NCBI GenBank assembly: GCA_905370385.1
Contig: CAJPKN010000001.1
Location: 1 to 60,708 of the forward strand
Length of the DNA stretch: 60,708 nucleotides
Reading direction: 5' to 3'
Origin: Stomatobaculum longum
GTDB taxonomy: Bacteria; Bacillota; Clostridia; Lachnospirales; Lachnospiraceae
Positions within the stretch are counted from its first letter, which is position 1; each line of letters begins with the position of its first letter. The position numbers and the translations under genes are program-made. Of the stretch, positions 42,465 to 51,495 are shown in pieces. The notes beneath the pieces were generated by a model. It was not told the DNA's origin. It saw only the letters and a program-made list of their open reading frames with translations, and ran no database searches.

Positions 42465-43973
42465 TTACAGGTACTTTGCGCTGAGACGCAACAGTTCTTC
42501 CTGGTTGGTCTCTTTGGTCTCGACAATGCCGGACAGATAGCCGTTCGACATCACACCGATGCGGTTCGTGATTCCCAGAATTTCCGGCATCTCGGAGGAA
42601 ACCACGATGATGGTCTTACCCTCCTTTGCCATGCGGATGATGAGATCGTAGATCTCATATTTTGCGCCGACGTCGATACCGCGGGTCGGCTCATCCATCA
42701 TGAAGACGCGCGGCTCTCGCTCGAGCCACTTGCCGAAGATGACCTTCTGCTGGTTTCCGCCCGAGAGGCTTGAAATCAAATCCTCGGGACCCATGCACTT
42801 GGTGCGCATGGTCTTTAACTGCTTCGTGGTCGCCTTCGTCATCCTCTGTTCGGAGAGCGCCGGACCGTTCTTATAGTGCTTCAGGTTCGCAATGGTCGTG
42901 TTAAAGGTGAGGTCTCCCTTGAGGAAGAGACCGTTGGCCTTTCTCTCCTCGGTGATCAGCGCGAAGCCGTGCTCCATGGCCTCCTTCGCCGAGTTGAAGT
43001 TCATGAGCTCGCCGCCGTAGTAGACGCGCCCCGCAGCGCGGGTGCGAATGCCGAAAATGGTCTCGAGGAGTTCCGTTCTCCCCGCGCCGACCAGGCCGTA
43101 GAGGCCGAAGATCTCACCCTCGCGCACGTTGAAGCTCACGTCCTGAATGTGCGGCTCGAATTTGGTCGAGAGGTGCTGAATCGAGAGTATGTCCTTGCCC
43201 GGCGTATTGTCGACCGGCGGGAAACGGTTCTCGAGCGAGCGTCCGACCATGGCTGCGATCAGCTCGTTTAAGTCGGTGTCCTTCGTGTCCTTCGTCATGA
43301 CCAGCTTGCCGTCCCGGAGCACCGAGACCTGGTCGCAAATCTCAAAAATCTCATCCATCTTGTGCGAGATGTAAATGAGGGAGATGCCCTGATCCCGGAG
43401 TTTCCGCATCATCGCGAATAGTTTTCTGACCTCGGGCTCGGTGAGCGAGGAGGTCGGCTCATCCAGCACGATAATCTTCGAATTGTAGGAAATTGCCTTT
43501 GCAATCTCGCACATCTGCCGCTGTGAGACAGACATGTTGCGCATCGGCTGGGTCAGGTTCACGGTCATGCCGAGACTTCGGAAGAGCTCCGCCGCCTCTT
43601 TCTTCATACGCGCCTCGTCCACAATGCCCATGGAGTTCACGGGATAACGTCCCAGGAAGAGATTGTCCACTACCGAGCGCTCCAGGCACTGATTCAGCTC
43701 CTGATGAACCATGGCGATTCCGTTTTCCAATGCGTCTTTCGGTCCCGAAAACGAGACCTCGTGGCCGTCGAGAATAATCTCGCCCTCGTCCTTCTGATAG
43801 CTTCCGAAGAGGCACTTCATCATCGTGGACTTTCCGGCGCCGTTCTCTCCCATGAGCCCCATGACGGAGCCCCGTCTCAAATTGAGCTCAATGTGATCCA
43901 GAACGCGGTTTCTGCCGAAGGACTTCGACATACCTCGTATGGATAAGATGATATCTTCTTTTTGATCTGACAT
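42465..43973 (-). CDS. mglA: Galactose/methylgalactoside ABC transporter ATP-binding protein
   Basis: 502 residues from ATG 43973 (GGGAGAAGAACC upstream). Two fused ABC domains as in MglA/RbsA: the first with Walker A GENGAGKST, signature MSVSQRQM (degenerate) and Walker B KIIVLDEPTSSL; the second with GLVGAGRTELL (degenerate Walker A), signature LSGGNQQKVIFGKWL and VFMMDEPTRGID. Energises sugar import with MglC and MglB. It starts 70 nt after mglB and ends 15 nt before mglC. Confidence 0.95.
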   Translation of the reverse strand: MSDQKEDIILSIRGMSKSFGRNRVLDHIELNLRRGSVMGLMGENGAGKSTMMKCLFGSYQKDEGEIILDGHEVSFSGPKDALENGIAMVHQELNQCLERSVVDNLFLGRYPVNSMGIVDEARMKKEAAELFRSLGMTVNLTQPMRNMSVSQRQMCEIAKAISYNSKIIVLDEPTSSLTEPEVRKLFAMMRKLRDQGISLIYISHKMDEIFEICDQVSVLRDGKLVMTKDTKDTDLNELIAAMVGRSLENRFPPVDNTPGKDILSIQHLSTKFEPHIQDVSFNVREGEIFGLYGLVGAGRTELLETIFGIRTRAAGRVYYGGELMNFNSAKEAMEHGFALITEERKANGLFLKGDLTFNTTIANLKHYKNGPALSEQRMTKATTKQLKTMRTKCMGPEDLISSLSGGNQQKVIFGKWLEREPRVFMMDEPTRGIDVGAKYEIYDLIIRMAKEGKTIIVVSSEMPEILGITNRIGVMSNGYLSGIVETKETNQEELLRLSAKYL

Positions 43974-44043
43974 GGTTCTTCTCCCAATAATTAGAACAGG
44001 GGTATCAGGTTTGCCCCCGATACCCCCAAAACACAAGCTTCGT

Positions 44044-45360
44044 TTACTGGTTCAGAATTGCGGTGTAGGAAGCTGCATTGTCCGTCTTCACCATGTTGAT
44101 TGCGAATGCATCGTACTGGCTCGGGTTGCCGAGGCGGTTCGTGATGTTGGACTCTGTCTGTCCGTCGCCATCCACGTAATCGACCTTCAGGTTCAGCAGC
44201 GCCTCGTAGTTCTTCAGCAGGGGCTTGTAGGTGGAGCCAAGGAAGTTATCCGCCGCGTTGTAGGTGTTGAGCCAGACCTTCTTCTCCGCATGCTTCGCTG
44301 CATCCAGCTTGTTTGCGACCGGTGCATAGACCTTGGTTGCATCCGTGAAGTCCTGATAGTTGTCTGCGGTAACCGCAAGGTTCAGTGCGTAGTAGGATCT
44401 GTCTTCCGGCACATACTTATAATCTGCCTCGCTGAGGACATTGCCTGCCTCATCCGCCGTGCCGATGCCCGTGTCGACATCCACGCCGTCAAGCAGGTTT
44501 CTCAGCACTCTGAGCGTGAGGTAAGCCTGAACGTCTGCGTGCTGGCTGATGGTACCGCCGTAGCCCTCCGGAATCGCAGCGACCGCGTCGGAGTTTGCGT
44601 CGTAACCGAAGGTCGGAACCTTCTTCTCCTTGGACCAAGCGTTGAACATGGACATGCCCATGCCGTCGTTGTTCGATGCGACAATGTCAATCTGATCGCC
44701 GAAGGAGGAAGCCCAGGTGCTGATGCCGTTTCCTGCCGTTGCAGCGTCCCAGGTTGCGCCCGCCGCGTTCTTCATCTCCTGCGAAGCCAGCTCTCTGACC
44801 TTGTAGGTCTTGCCGTCCACTTCGATCTCGCCGTCCTTGACAACCGTTGCCATGCCGTCGACGTTCGTGCCTGCCGGCGTGGAATCGATTGCGCCGTCCT
44901 TCTCAACCGCCGTGCCGAGTGCCTTTCTGACACCTCTCGTACGAGCGATCGAGTCGTTGTGGCCGATGTCCCCAATGGCAAGGACGTAACCGATCGTGCC
45001 GTCGCCGTTCTTGTCGATCTCGGCAGCGTGCTTCTTGATGTACTCGACAATCATCTCACCCTGGAGCTCGGCACCCTGGTTTGCGTCGAAGCCGACATAG
45101 TAGGTCTTGTCGTTGAAGTGAAGTGCCTCTTTGTCGAGCTCGCCCGTGGAGCTGTTGGAGGGCTGACGGTTGTACCAAACCAAGGGCTTATCCTTGTTTG
45201 CAACCATGCCGGTCTCGCCGCCCGCAACCGTGGTCTCGCTTGCGCTCTCGCTGCCGCTTGCCGCTGCGGAGCTGCTCTCCGTCTTACCGCCGCCGCCGCA
45301 TGCTGCCAGCATCGTGGTCGCCATCGCCACAGCTGCGATGATGCTAATTGCCTTCTTCAT
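44044..45360 (-). CDS. mglB: Galactose-binding lipoprotein MglB, apparently circularly permuted
   Basis: 438 residues from ATG 45360 (GAGGAGGAG upstream); lipobox MLAAC, Cys21, then a Ser/Ala/Glu linker to ~residue 55. The mature domain begins KPLVWYNRQPSN, equal to the VPVVFFNKEPS segment that lies ~90 residues into normal MglB, and continues in order: Ca2+ loop DKNGDGTIG, GHNDSIARTR, ASNNDGMGMS, FGYDANSDA. Residues 361-438 (KVWLNTYNAADNFLGS ... YDAFAINMVKTDNAA) match the normal N-terminal segment (IGVTIYKYDDNFMS ... KALAINLVDPAAA). Ligand residues are kept but the order is rotated. Precedes mglA and mglC. Confidence 0.88.
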   Translation of the reverse strand: MKKAISIIAAVAMATTMLAACGGGGKTESSSAAASGSESASETTVAGGETGMVANKDKPLVWYNRQPSNSSTGELDKEALHFNDKTYYVGFDANQGAELQGEMIVEYIKKHAAEIDKNGDGTIGYVLAIGDIGHNDSIARTRGVRKALGTAVEKDGAIDSTPAGTNVDGMATVVKDGEIEVDGKTYKVRELASQEMKNAAGATWDAATAGNGISTWASSFGDQIDIVASNNDGMGMSMFNAWSKEKKVPTFGYDANSDAVAAIPEGYGGTISQHADVQAYLTLRVLRNLLDGVDVDTGIGTADEAGNVLSEADYKYVPEDRSYYALNLAVTADNYQDFTDATKVYAPVANKLDAAKHAEKKVWLNTYNAADNFLGSTYKPLLKNYEALLNLKVDYVDGDGQTESNITNRLGNPSQYDAFAINMVKTDNAASYTAILNQ

Positions 45361-45382
45361 AACTGACTCCTCCTCTTTCTGT

Positions 45383-45396
45383 ATGCGTATTCGCAT
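45383..45396 (-). promoter_or_regulatory. Candidate operator in the mglB leader
   Basis: Perfect 5-4-5 inverted repeat ATGCG-N4-CGCAT, 22 nt upstream of the mglB start and just upstream of its ribosome-binding site. A weak promoter-like pair (TTGTCC, 17 nt, TACGCA) overlaps it. Could bind a regulator; evidence is positional only. Confidence 0.4.
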
Positions 45397-45431
45397 TTCA
45401 GTGATGGGACAAGAATACCAAGCCGAGGCAC

Positions 45432-45475
45432 AAAAAAAAATAGGATTTTCTATACTTTTCCTAGAAAATCCTATT
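45432..45475 (-). terminator. Terminator between galK and mglB
   Basis: 14-bp stem AATAGGATTTTCTA / TAGAAAATCCTATT, 9-nt loop, then a T-run of nine on the minus strand. Lies 101 nt past the galK stop and 71 nt before mglB; it separates galK from mglBAC unless bypassed. Confidence 0.92.
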
Positions 45476-45576
45476 CTTCTTCGAAAGTCGCCTTGATTCT
45501 ATCGGCGAAACCAAGTGTTTAGTTCTAACTACCCGTCATTTTGTACAGGCTTCGGTGAATTTTTTGTGCACTCTCC

Positions 45577-46818
45577 TCAGAGACTCACTTCCACCGCGCC
45601 GTAACGGCGCAGACCCATGCGGTAGATATTCTCTTTGCCGAAGAACTGCGACATGAAAGCCGTGTAATCCTCGCGCTCCTCCTTCGGGAGTATCGCCATG
45701 ATGACACCCGCAAAACCGCCGCCGTGGATGCGGCAGGTGCCGCGCGCACAGCGCTTTAAGAAAAGCTCCGTGAGGCAGAGGGCCAGCGGAATCGACTGCT
45801 CCTTCGTATCCTCGGTGCAGTAGGCGTTCTGCAGCCACTCGTAGGAGGACTTGCCGCTCTCCCCCATGAGCTGTAAGAGCTTGTCGCTGTTGCCCGCAGC
45901 GACCGCCTCTCGCGCTTCGTTGACGCGCTTGTTCTCCTCAAAGAAATGCAGGGCGCGAAGCAGGGCTCTGTCGTTTCCGAGTTTTTCGCGCATACCGCCG
46001 AGGGTCGTGAGCAGCACAAGTTCGCTCACATCCGCAAGCCGGCTCTCGCCGAGCTTCTCCGCGACCGCATACATCTCGTGCGGGATGGAGGAGTACTCTT
46101 CGGTGAGATCCGCATGGCCCTTGCCGGTGTTCAGAATAAAGAGATCCATATCGTAGTCGTCGAAGGAGAAGTCTATGGTCTCGTAGCGGACACCCTCGGA
46201 AAAGTCGAGGAAAATCACGCCGCCCGCCGCGCAGGCCATCTGGTCCATGAGCCCCGAGCTCTTGTTCCACCAGTGGTTCTCGGCGTACTGGCCCATGCGC
46301 GCATAGTCCGCAATGCTCATCTTGCCGTCGTTATAAAAAGCATTGAGTACGGTGCAGACCAGCATCTCAAACGAAGCCGAGCTCGAAACACCCGCCGAGG
46401 CAATGACCTCGCTCGTCACATAGGCGCGGAAACCGCCCACCTTGTAGCCGAAATTCTCCGCAGCCTCTGCCATGCCGGCAACCAAGGACTTCGAGCCGTC
46501 CTCCTTCGGGGTTTCCGAGAGCGCCTTGGTGTCCACCGAGACCGGGCGATAGCCCTCGCTCACAATCGTAATGATGCCGTCATCGGTCGGCGCTGCGGCG
46601 CAGATGGTATCGAGCGTAATGCTGCCCGCCAGAATTTGACCGCCGTTGTGGTCCGTGTGGTTTCCGATAATCTCCGTTCTTCCGGGCGCGGAGAAATAGC
46701 GGAGCTCGGCCTCTCCGAATTCTTCCGTAAACTTTTCTTGCAAATGCGCATAGCGCTTTCGTGCTCTCTCGCTCTCTTCTCCGTAGAGCACCTCAATGTC
46801 GGGCTTGGTCACATTCAT
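45577..46818 (-). CDS. galK: Galactokinase
   Basis: 413 residues. Phosphorylates galactose at C1. GHMP-kinase motifs: GRTEIIGNHTDHNGGQ (galactokinase signature), ATP loop ASAGVSSSASFEML, and C-terminal GGGFAGVIMAI. About 20-25 residues longer than E. coli GalK. AAGGGGGA before the ATG. It precedes mglBAC on the same strand with a terminator between; with the transporter it provides uptake and first step of galactose use. galT and galE are not in the window. Confidence 0.95.
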   Translation of the reverse strand: MNVTKPDIEVLYGEESERARKRYAHLQEKFTEEFGEAELRYFSAPGRTEIIGNHTDHNGGQILAGSITLDTICAAAPTDDGIITIVSEGYRPVSVDTKALSETPKEDGSKSLVAGMAEAAENFGYKVGGFRAYVTSEVIASAGVSSSASFEMLVCTVLNAFYNDGKMSIADYARMGQYAENHWWNKSSGLMDQMACAAGGVIFLDFSEGVRYETIDFSFDDYDMDLFILNTGKGHADLTEEYSSIPHEMYAVAEKLGESRLADVSELVLLTTLGGMREKLGNDRALLRALHFFEENKRVNEAREAVAAGNSDKLLQLMGESGKSSYEWLQNAYCTEDTKEQSIPLALCLTELFLKRCARGTCRIHGGGFAGVIMAILPKEEREDYTAFMSQFFGKENIYRMGLRRYGAVEVSL

Positions 46819-46859
46819 AGTTCTGTCCCCCTTAGGTCTTTATCGCGATTCCAGTCTCA

Positions 46860-47969
46860 TCATAGCGAATTCCCGCCGCCTTTTCCAGCGCTTTCCGAGT
46901 CGGCAGCTCCCGCGAGCTCCGCAGCGCGCGAGGCATGAATCAAGGCATCCAGAATTTCGTCCAGATCGCCGTCCATGACGCGGTCGATGTTATAGAGCGT
47001 TAGCTTAATTCTGTGGTCGGTCACACGCCCCTGCGGGAAGTTATAGGTCCGTATCTTTTCCGAGCGGTCGCCGCTCCCGATCTGGGCGCGCCGCGCCTCC
47101 GCGGTCTCATTCTGCCGCCGCTCGAGTTCCAGCGCATAGAGTTTACTCCGAAGCAGACGGAAGGCCTTCTCCTTGTTCTGGAGCTGCGACTTCTCGGTCT
47201 GCGAGTAAATCACGATGCCGGTCGGGTAGTGCGTTAAGCGCACCGCAGAGTCCGTCGTGTTGACACACTGACCGCCGTTTCCGGACGCACGCATCACGTC
47301 GATGCGCACATCTTTTAAATCAAGCTGCACATCGACTTCCTCCGCCTCCGGCATCACGGCCACACTCGCCGTACTTGTATGGATGCGTCCGCCCGCCTCG
47401 GTCGCCGGAACACGCTGCACGCGGTGCACGCCTGACTCGAACTTGAGCCGCGAAAACGCGCCGCGCCCGCGCACCGTCGCAATGACTTCCTTCATCCCGC
47501 CGAGCCCGCTCTCATGGAAGTCGTCGATTTCAACCTTCCAGCCGCGGTGCTCCGCGTACTGGCGGTACATGCGAAAAAGCTCCGCCGCAAAGAGCGCCGC
47601 CTCATCGCCGCCCGCGCCCGCACGAATCTCGAGCACCACGTTTTTCTCGTCGTTCGGATCCTTCGGCAGGAGCAATTCTTTGAGTTTTGCCGCCTGCGCT
47701 TCCTTTTCGCGCCGCGCCTCCCAAAGCTCCTCCTTCGCGAGCGCCCTAAGCTCTTCGTCTTTCTCCTCGCCGAGCATGGAGAGCGCCTCCGCCTCCCTTT
47801 GTTCGGCGCTACGCAGTGCCTCGACACAGGAGACCAGGGGAGAAAGTTCCGCCTGTTCCTTTAAAAGTCGCTGTAAGAGCGCGCTGTCTCCGTGGGTTTC
47901 CGGCACGGAGAGCTCTGCCATCACTTCCTCATAGCGGCGCAGCGCCTCGCTCAGATGTTCCTCCAGCAT
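46860..47969 (-). CDS. prfA: Peptide chain release factor 1
   Basis: 369 residues. GGQ motif in [18 protein letters not shown]; codon-recognition loop region [14 protein letters not shown] preceding it; [16 protein letters not shown] in domain 2. Terminates translation at UAA/UAG. Its first 41 nt overlap the end of prmC, whose product methylates the GGQ glutamine of this factor, the common prmC-prfA arrangement with both genes translationally coupled. Confidence 0.96.
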   Translation of the reverse strand: MLEEHLSEALRRYEEVMAELSVPETHGDSALLQRLLKEQAELSPLVSCVEALRSAEQREAEALSMLGEEKDEELRALAKEELWEARREKEAQAAKLKELLLPKDPNDEKNVVLEIRAGAGGDEAALFAAELFRMYRQYAEHRGWKVEIDDFHESGLGGMKEVIATVRGRGAFSRLKFESGVHRVQRVPATEAGGRIHTSTASVAVMPEAEEVDVQLDLKDVRIDVMRASGNGGQCVNTTDSAVRLTHYPTGIVIYSQTEKSQLQNKEKAFRLLRSKLYALELERRQNETAEARRAQIGSGDRSEKIRTYNFPQGRVTDHRIKLTLYNIDRVMDGDLDEILDALIHASRAAELAGAADSESAGKGGGNSL

Positions 47970-48801
47970 GCATGCTCCCTTTCACAATGCGATCCCGCCC
48001 CGCGAGATCCCGAATGATTTGTATGTCCGAAAATGCGGCCGCCTCGAGAAGCGAAGCCACCGCCTCCCCCTGCGACATGCCGATTTCAAGATAAAGTCTG
48101 CCGCCCGGCTTTAAATGTGCTCCGCTCTCCGCAGCGAGGCGGCGGTAAAAGGCGAGGCCGTCCGCCGCCCCGTCGAGCGCAAGCCGCGGCTCGTGGTCTC
48201 GCACTTCAACGCTCAGGGTCTCTATCTCCGCGCTCTCGATGTAGGGCGGATTCGCCGTGATTACATCGAAGCGCTCCGGAATCTCCGAAAAGAGATCCGA
48301 CTGCCGGAGGAGAAGCGGCAGGCCCGTACGCGCGCGGTTTATCTCCGCGACCGCAAGCGCCTCCGCAGAAATGTCCGCGCCGAGCGCACACGAAAAGTTC
48401 CCGTGCTTCAGAAGCGCCAGCGGAATGCAGCCGCTTCCCGTACAGAGGTCAAGGAGTGCTCCCCGCGCGCCGTCCCGCAGTACTTCCTCGACCAGGCACT
48501 CGGTGTCCTGCCGCGGAATCAGCACCCGCTCGTCCACATAGAGGGACAGGCCGCAGAAATTCTGTTCCCTTGTCAGGTACTGGAGCGGCACGCCGCTTGC
48601 CCGGCGCGTAAGCAATTCCTCGTAGCGCGCGGCGTCGCGCGGCGAAAGCAAGTCTTCCCGCGCGAGCACATAATCCGTAAAATTAAAGTTCAGCACATGG
48701 CAGAGAAGAAGCCGCGCATTTTGCGCGGCTTCTTCTCTGCCCGCCGCCGCGAGGGTTTCCGCCCCGCGGCGCTCTGCTTCCCGAAGGGTCTCTGCGCTCA
48801 T
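47929..48801 (-). CDS. prmC: Release factor glutamine methyltransferase
   Basis: 290 residues. SAM-binding motif [15 protein letters not shown] and catalytic NPPY in [11 protein letters not shown] are diagnostic for PrmC/HemK. N-terminal helical domain contains [12 protein letters not shown]. Overlaps prfA by 41 nt (downstream) and the DUF1385 gene by 4 nt (upstream), so DUF1385-prmC-prfA is one unit. Confidence 0.95.
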   Translation of the reverse strand: MSAETLREAERRGAETLAAAGREEAAQNARLLLCHVLNFNFTDYVLAREDLLSPRDAARYEELLTRRASGVPLQYLTREQNFCGLSLYVDERVLIPRQDTECLVEEVLRDGARGALLDLCTGSGCIPLALLKHGNFSCALGADISAEALAVAEINRARTGLPLLLRQSDLFSEIPERFDVITANPPYIESAEIETLSVEVRDHEPRLALDGAADGLAFYRRLAAESGAHLKPGGRLYLEIGMSQGEAVASLLEAAAFSDIQIIRDLAGRDRIVKGSMHAGGTSERGAAPL

Positions 48802-49772
48802 GCGTTTATCTCCGGCTCCGGAAACGTCGCATCAAAGTTCTTTCTCAGATACTCTCTCCAGTCAAAAACCGCTTCGACCGCCTGAATTGCGACTTCCGCC
48901 ATTTCGGGCGTCGGTTCCGTCGTGGTAAGTCCCTGCATCCACATGCCCGGGCGGCTCAACGCATTCACGAATGCGGAGTCATGCGTGCCCGTAAAGCGGA
49001 GAAATTCATAGGAGACGCCCGCAATCACCGGCATTAGGAGGATGCGCGATACCGCGCGGAGCAAAAGGGTCTCCGGCCGTATCACAATGAAAAAGAGAAT
49101 CGAGATCATCATCACAATCAGGATGAAGCTGGTCCCGCAGCGCTTGTGCTCCTTGGAGCTCTTCATCACGTTCTCGACCGTGAGCGGGAGCCCGTGCTCC
49201 ACGCAGTTGATGCACTTATGCTCGGCCCCGTGGTACATAAAGGTGCGGTGTATATCCTCCATCCGCGAGATTGCCTTGATGTAGAGGATAAAAATCAGAA
49301 TGCGGAATACGCCTTCCAAAACCGCAATCAAGGTCTCGTTTGCGAGAACGCGGCGCAGAAGTCCCGCCAGAAACATGGGCAGCAGCATGAAAATGCCTAT
49401 GGCCGCGAGGAAGGAAAGCGCCATGATGACACCCATCATCACCTTCATGGCCTTTTCGCCGAAGGCCTTCTCAAGGAAGCGCTCAAACTTCGAGGGTTCC
49501 TCCTCTTCCTCCTCCCCTTCCGCGTAAATCTCCGCCGACCAGTTCAGCGCGCGCATACCGAGTATCATGGAATCCGCAAAGCTGAACACGCCGCGCACAA
49601 AGGGCAGTCGAAAGAGCGGATAACGATCCGTGAGACTCACGTAGCGCTGCCGGTCCACCGCAATGCTCTTATCTTCGCGGCGCACCGCGCAGGCGTAATA
49701 CTCCCCGTTCTTCATCATGATGCCTTCCAGTATCGCCTGTCCGCCGATGCCGGAGTATTTTTGTTTCGCCAT
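48798..49772 (-). CDS. DUF1385 (YqhQ-like) membrane protein
   Basis: 324 residues. Starts MAKQKYSGIGGQAILEGIMMKNGE, the DUF1385 signature, followed by RREDKSIAV, an acidic EEEEEE linker, about four membrane segments (~115-165, 220-260) and the conserved FMYHGAEHKCINCVEHG metal-like His/Cys motif. DUF1385 genes often sit beside rpmE, prmC and prfA in Firmicutes; molecular function is not established, though a metal-dependent activity is plausible from the His/Cys motif. Confidence 0.9.
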   Translation of the reverse strand: MAKQKYSGIGGQAILEGIMMKNGEYYACAVRREDKSIAVDRQRYVSLTDRYPLFRLPFVRGVFSFADSMILGMRALNWSAEIYAEGEEEEEEPSKFERFLEKAFGEKAMKVMMGVIMALSFLAAIGIFMLLPMFLAGLLRRVLANETLIAVLEGVFRILIFILYIKAISRMEDIHRTFMYHGAEHKCINCVEHGLPLTVENVMKSSKEHKRCGTSFILIVMMISILFFIVIRPETLLLRAVSRILLMPVIAGVSYEFLRFTGTHDSAFVNALSRPGMWMQGLTTTEPTPEMAEVAIQAVEAVFDWREYLRKNFDATFPEPEINA

Positions 49773-49803
49773 ACTTCGCCTCCTCTCTGAAGCGTTTTAA
49801 CGT

Positions 49804-49836
49804 AAAACAGGGGCTGAGTCTACCCTCAGCCCCTGT
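49804..49836 (-). terminator. Rho-independent terminator of rpmE
   Basis: Stem ACAGGGGCTGAG / CTCAGCCCCTGT with TTTT on the minus strand, 15 nt after the rpmE stop. Confidence 0.85.
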
Positions 49837-49850
49837 CCCCTGTTTATTTT

Positions 49851-50057
49851 TTACTCGCCCTTCACGCCGTACTTCTTGTTGAACTTCTCAATGCGTCCGC
49901 GCGCGCCGGCGGTCTTCTGCTGACCGGTGTAGAAGCTGTGGCACTTGGAGCAGACCTCAACGTGAATCTCCGGCTTCGTGGAACCGGTCACAAAGGTGTT
50001 GCCGCAGTTGCAAGTCACCGTTGCCTGGTAGTAATTCGGATGGATTCCCTCTTTCAT
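49851..50057 (-). CDS. rpmE: 50S ribosomal protein L31, zinc-binding form
   Basis: 68 residues from ATG 50057 (GAGGTG upstream; a GTG three codons earlier lies within that site). [22 protein letters not shown] and [16 protein letters not shown]: both CxC and CxxC pairs are kept, so this is the C+ zinc-containing paralogue. Lies alone between its own promoter and terminator, downstream of rho. Confidence 0.96.
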   Translation of the reverse strand: MKEGIHPNYYQATVTCNCGNTFVTGSTKPEIHVEVCSKCHSFYTGQQKTAGARGRIEKFNKKYGVKGE

Positions 50058-50143
50058 TTGTTTCACCTCACTTTAATCTTGATCTTTTATGAAAGCGGCG
50101 AACCGCTTTTCCGTTCCCATTCCCATAGAAAAACAGCTTTCAC

Positions 50144-50172
50144 AGTATAACATGCTTGTCAACGCTCCGCAA
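50144..50172 (-). promoter_or_regulatory. Promoter of rpmE
   Basis: TTGCGG (50172-50167), 17-nt spacer, extended -10 TGTTATACT ending at 50144 on the minus strand. The ~80-nt leader contains a hairpin AAAGCGG-TTCG-CCGCTTT (50091-50108), a possible site for L31 autoregulation. Confidence 0.75.
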
Positions 50173-50187
50173 GTCCGGAAAACGCTT

Positions 50188-51495
50188 TTATTTGCTGTCC
50201 CGGAGCCGTTTTAAGAGGGTTTCGTTGTCCGCACTCTCCGAAAAGAGCTCCAGAATCTGTTCCGTCTGCTGTTCCCCGCTGCCGTTGCCCCGAAGCCTCC
50301 TGAGTTTCGCGACACCGCTCTGCGCAAGCGGAGAGAGCAACAGCTCCTCTCTCCGGGTTCCGCTCCGCGCGATATCGATTGCCGGGAAAATGCGACGCTC
50401 CGCAAGGCGGCGATCCAGCATGAGCTCCATGTTGCCGGTGCCCTTGAACTCCTCGTAAATGACATCGTCCATGCGGCTTCCGGTCTCGACGAGAGCGGTC
50501 GCAAGTATCGTGAGGCTTCCGCCCTCCCGCATGTTCCGCGCCGCGCCGAAGAAGCGCTTCGGCATGTAGAGCGAGGCGGGATCCAGACCGCCCGAAAGCG
50601 TGCGCCCCGAAGGCGTGACCGTGAGATTGTAGGCGCGCGCAAGGCGCGTAATCGAGTCGAGCAGTATCATCACATCCCTGTGCTGCTCCGTGATGCGGCG
50701 CGCCCGCTCGATTGCCATTTCGGCAACCCTTCTGTGCTGCTCCGGCTCCCGGTCAAAGGTCGAGTATATGACCTCGACCTCCGGATCCGCGATGTACTCC
50801 TTGATGTCCGTGACCTCCTCCGGTCTCTCGTCGATCAAAAGCACGATCAGGTGAATCTCGGGGCGCGCGCTGCGCACGGCCTTCGCGATTTCCTTTAAGA
50901 GTGTGGTTTTGCCGGCCTTCGGCGGCGCGACGATAAGACCGCGCTGCCCCTTGCCGATCGGCGCAATCAGGTCGATCACTCGGAGGGAAAGCGTGGACTC
51001 AGCCCCTTCCGAAAGCGGTATGCGCTCGCTCGGAAAAATCGGGGTCATCTCCTCAAAGTTTGCGCGGCGCAGCTCCGCCGCGCGCACGCCGTTTACCGTA
51101 TTCACATAGAGCAGGGCGCTGTAGCGCTCCTTTTCGCCGCGAAGGCGCTTCACCCCGGTCACCAGATCTCCGGTTCTCAGACGAAAACGCCGTATCTGCG
51201 AGGGCGAGACATAGACATCCTCTTCGCCCGGGAGGTAATTCGCCGAGCGGAGAAAGCCGAAGCCCCCCTCGCTCACAATCTCCAAGAGGCCCGAGGCGAG
51301 GGTTCCGCCGTCCGCCGCCTCCCGGAGCTCGGGCGGAAGCTCGGAGACCGCCTGCTCAATCCGGCTCCGCGGCTCTCCCTTCAGTTTTTGAATCAAGTCC
51401 TGCTTTCTGAGCGCACTCACGCCGGAGAGGCCGCGCTCTCTCGCGAGCTCTCTGAGTTCCGTGAGGCTTAGGCTCTCAAGTCTTTCTTCCGTCAT
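50188..51495 (-). CDS. rho: Transcription termination factor Rho
   Basis: 435 residues. N-terminal Rho_N helices ([16 protein letters not shown]), CSD RNA-binding domain ([34 protein letters not shown]), ATPase with Walker [12 protein letters not shown], Walker [13 protein letters not shown] and the secondary RNA-binding region around [15 protein letters not shown]. Hexameric RNA helicase. Start overlaps the end of rarA by 20 nt on the same strand. Confidence 0.96.
   Translation of the reverse strand: MTEERLESLSLTELRELARERGLSGVSALRKQDLIQKLKGEPRSRIEQAVSELPPELREAADGGTLASGLLEIVSEGGFGFLRSANYLPGEEDVYVSPSQIRRFRLRTGDLVTGVKRLRGEKERYSALLYVNTVNGVRAAELRRANFEEMTPIFPSERIPLSEGAESTLSLRVIDLIAPIGKGQRGLIVAPPKAGKTTLLKEIAKAVRSARPEIHLIVLLIDERPEEVTDIKEYIADPEVEVIYSTFDREPEQHRRVAEMAIERARRITEQHRDVMILLDSITRLARAYNLTVTPSGRTLSGGLDPASLYMPKRFFGAARNMREGGSLTILATALVETGSRMDDVIYEEFKGTGNMELMLDRRLAERRIFPAIDIARSGTRREELLLSPLAQSGVAKLRRLRGNGSGEQQTEQILELFSESADNETLLKRLRDSK

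Noticed and set aside
43972..45366. 464-codon open frame on the plus strand opposite mglB
   Set aside because: Composition (Val/Leu/Arg/Cys-rich, no motifs) is that of a shadow frame; mglB motifs and lipobox are clear on the other strand.
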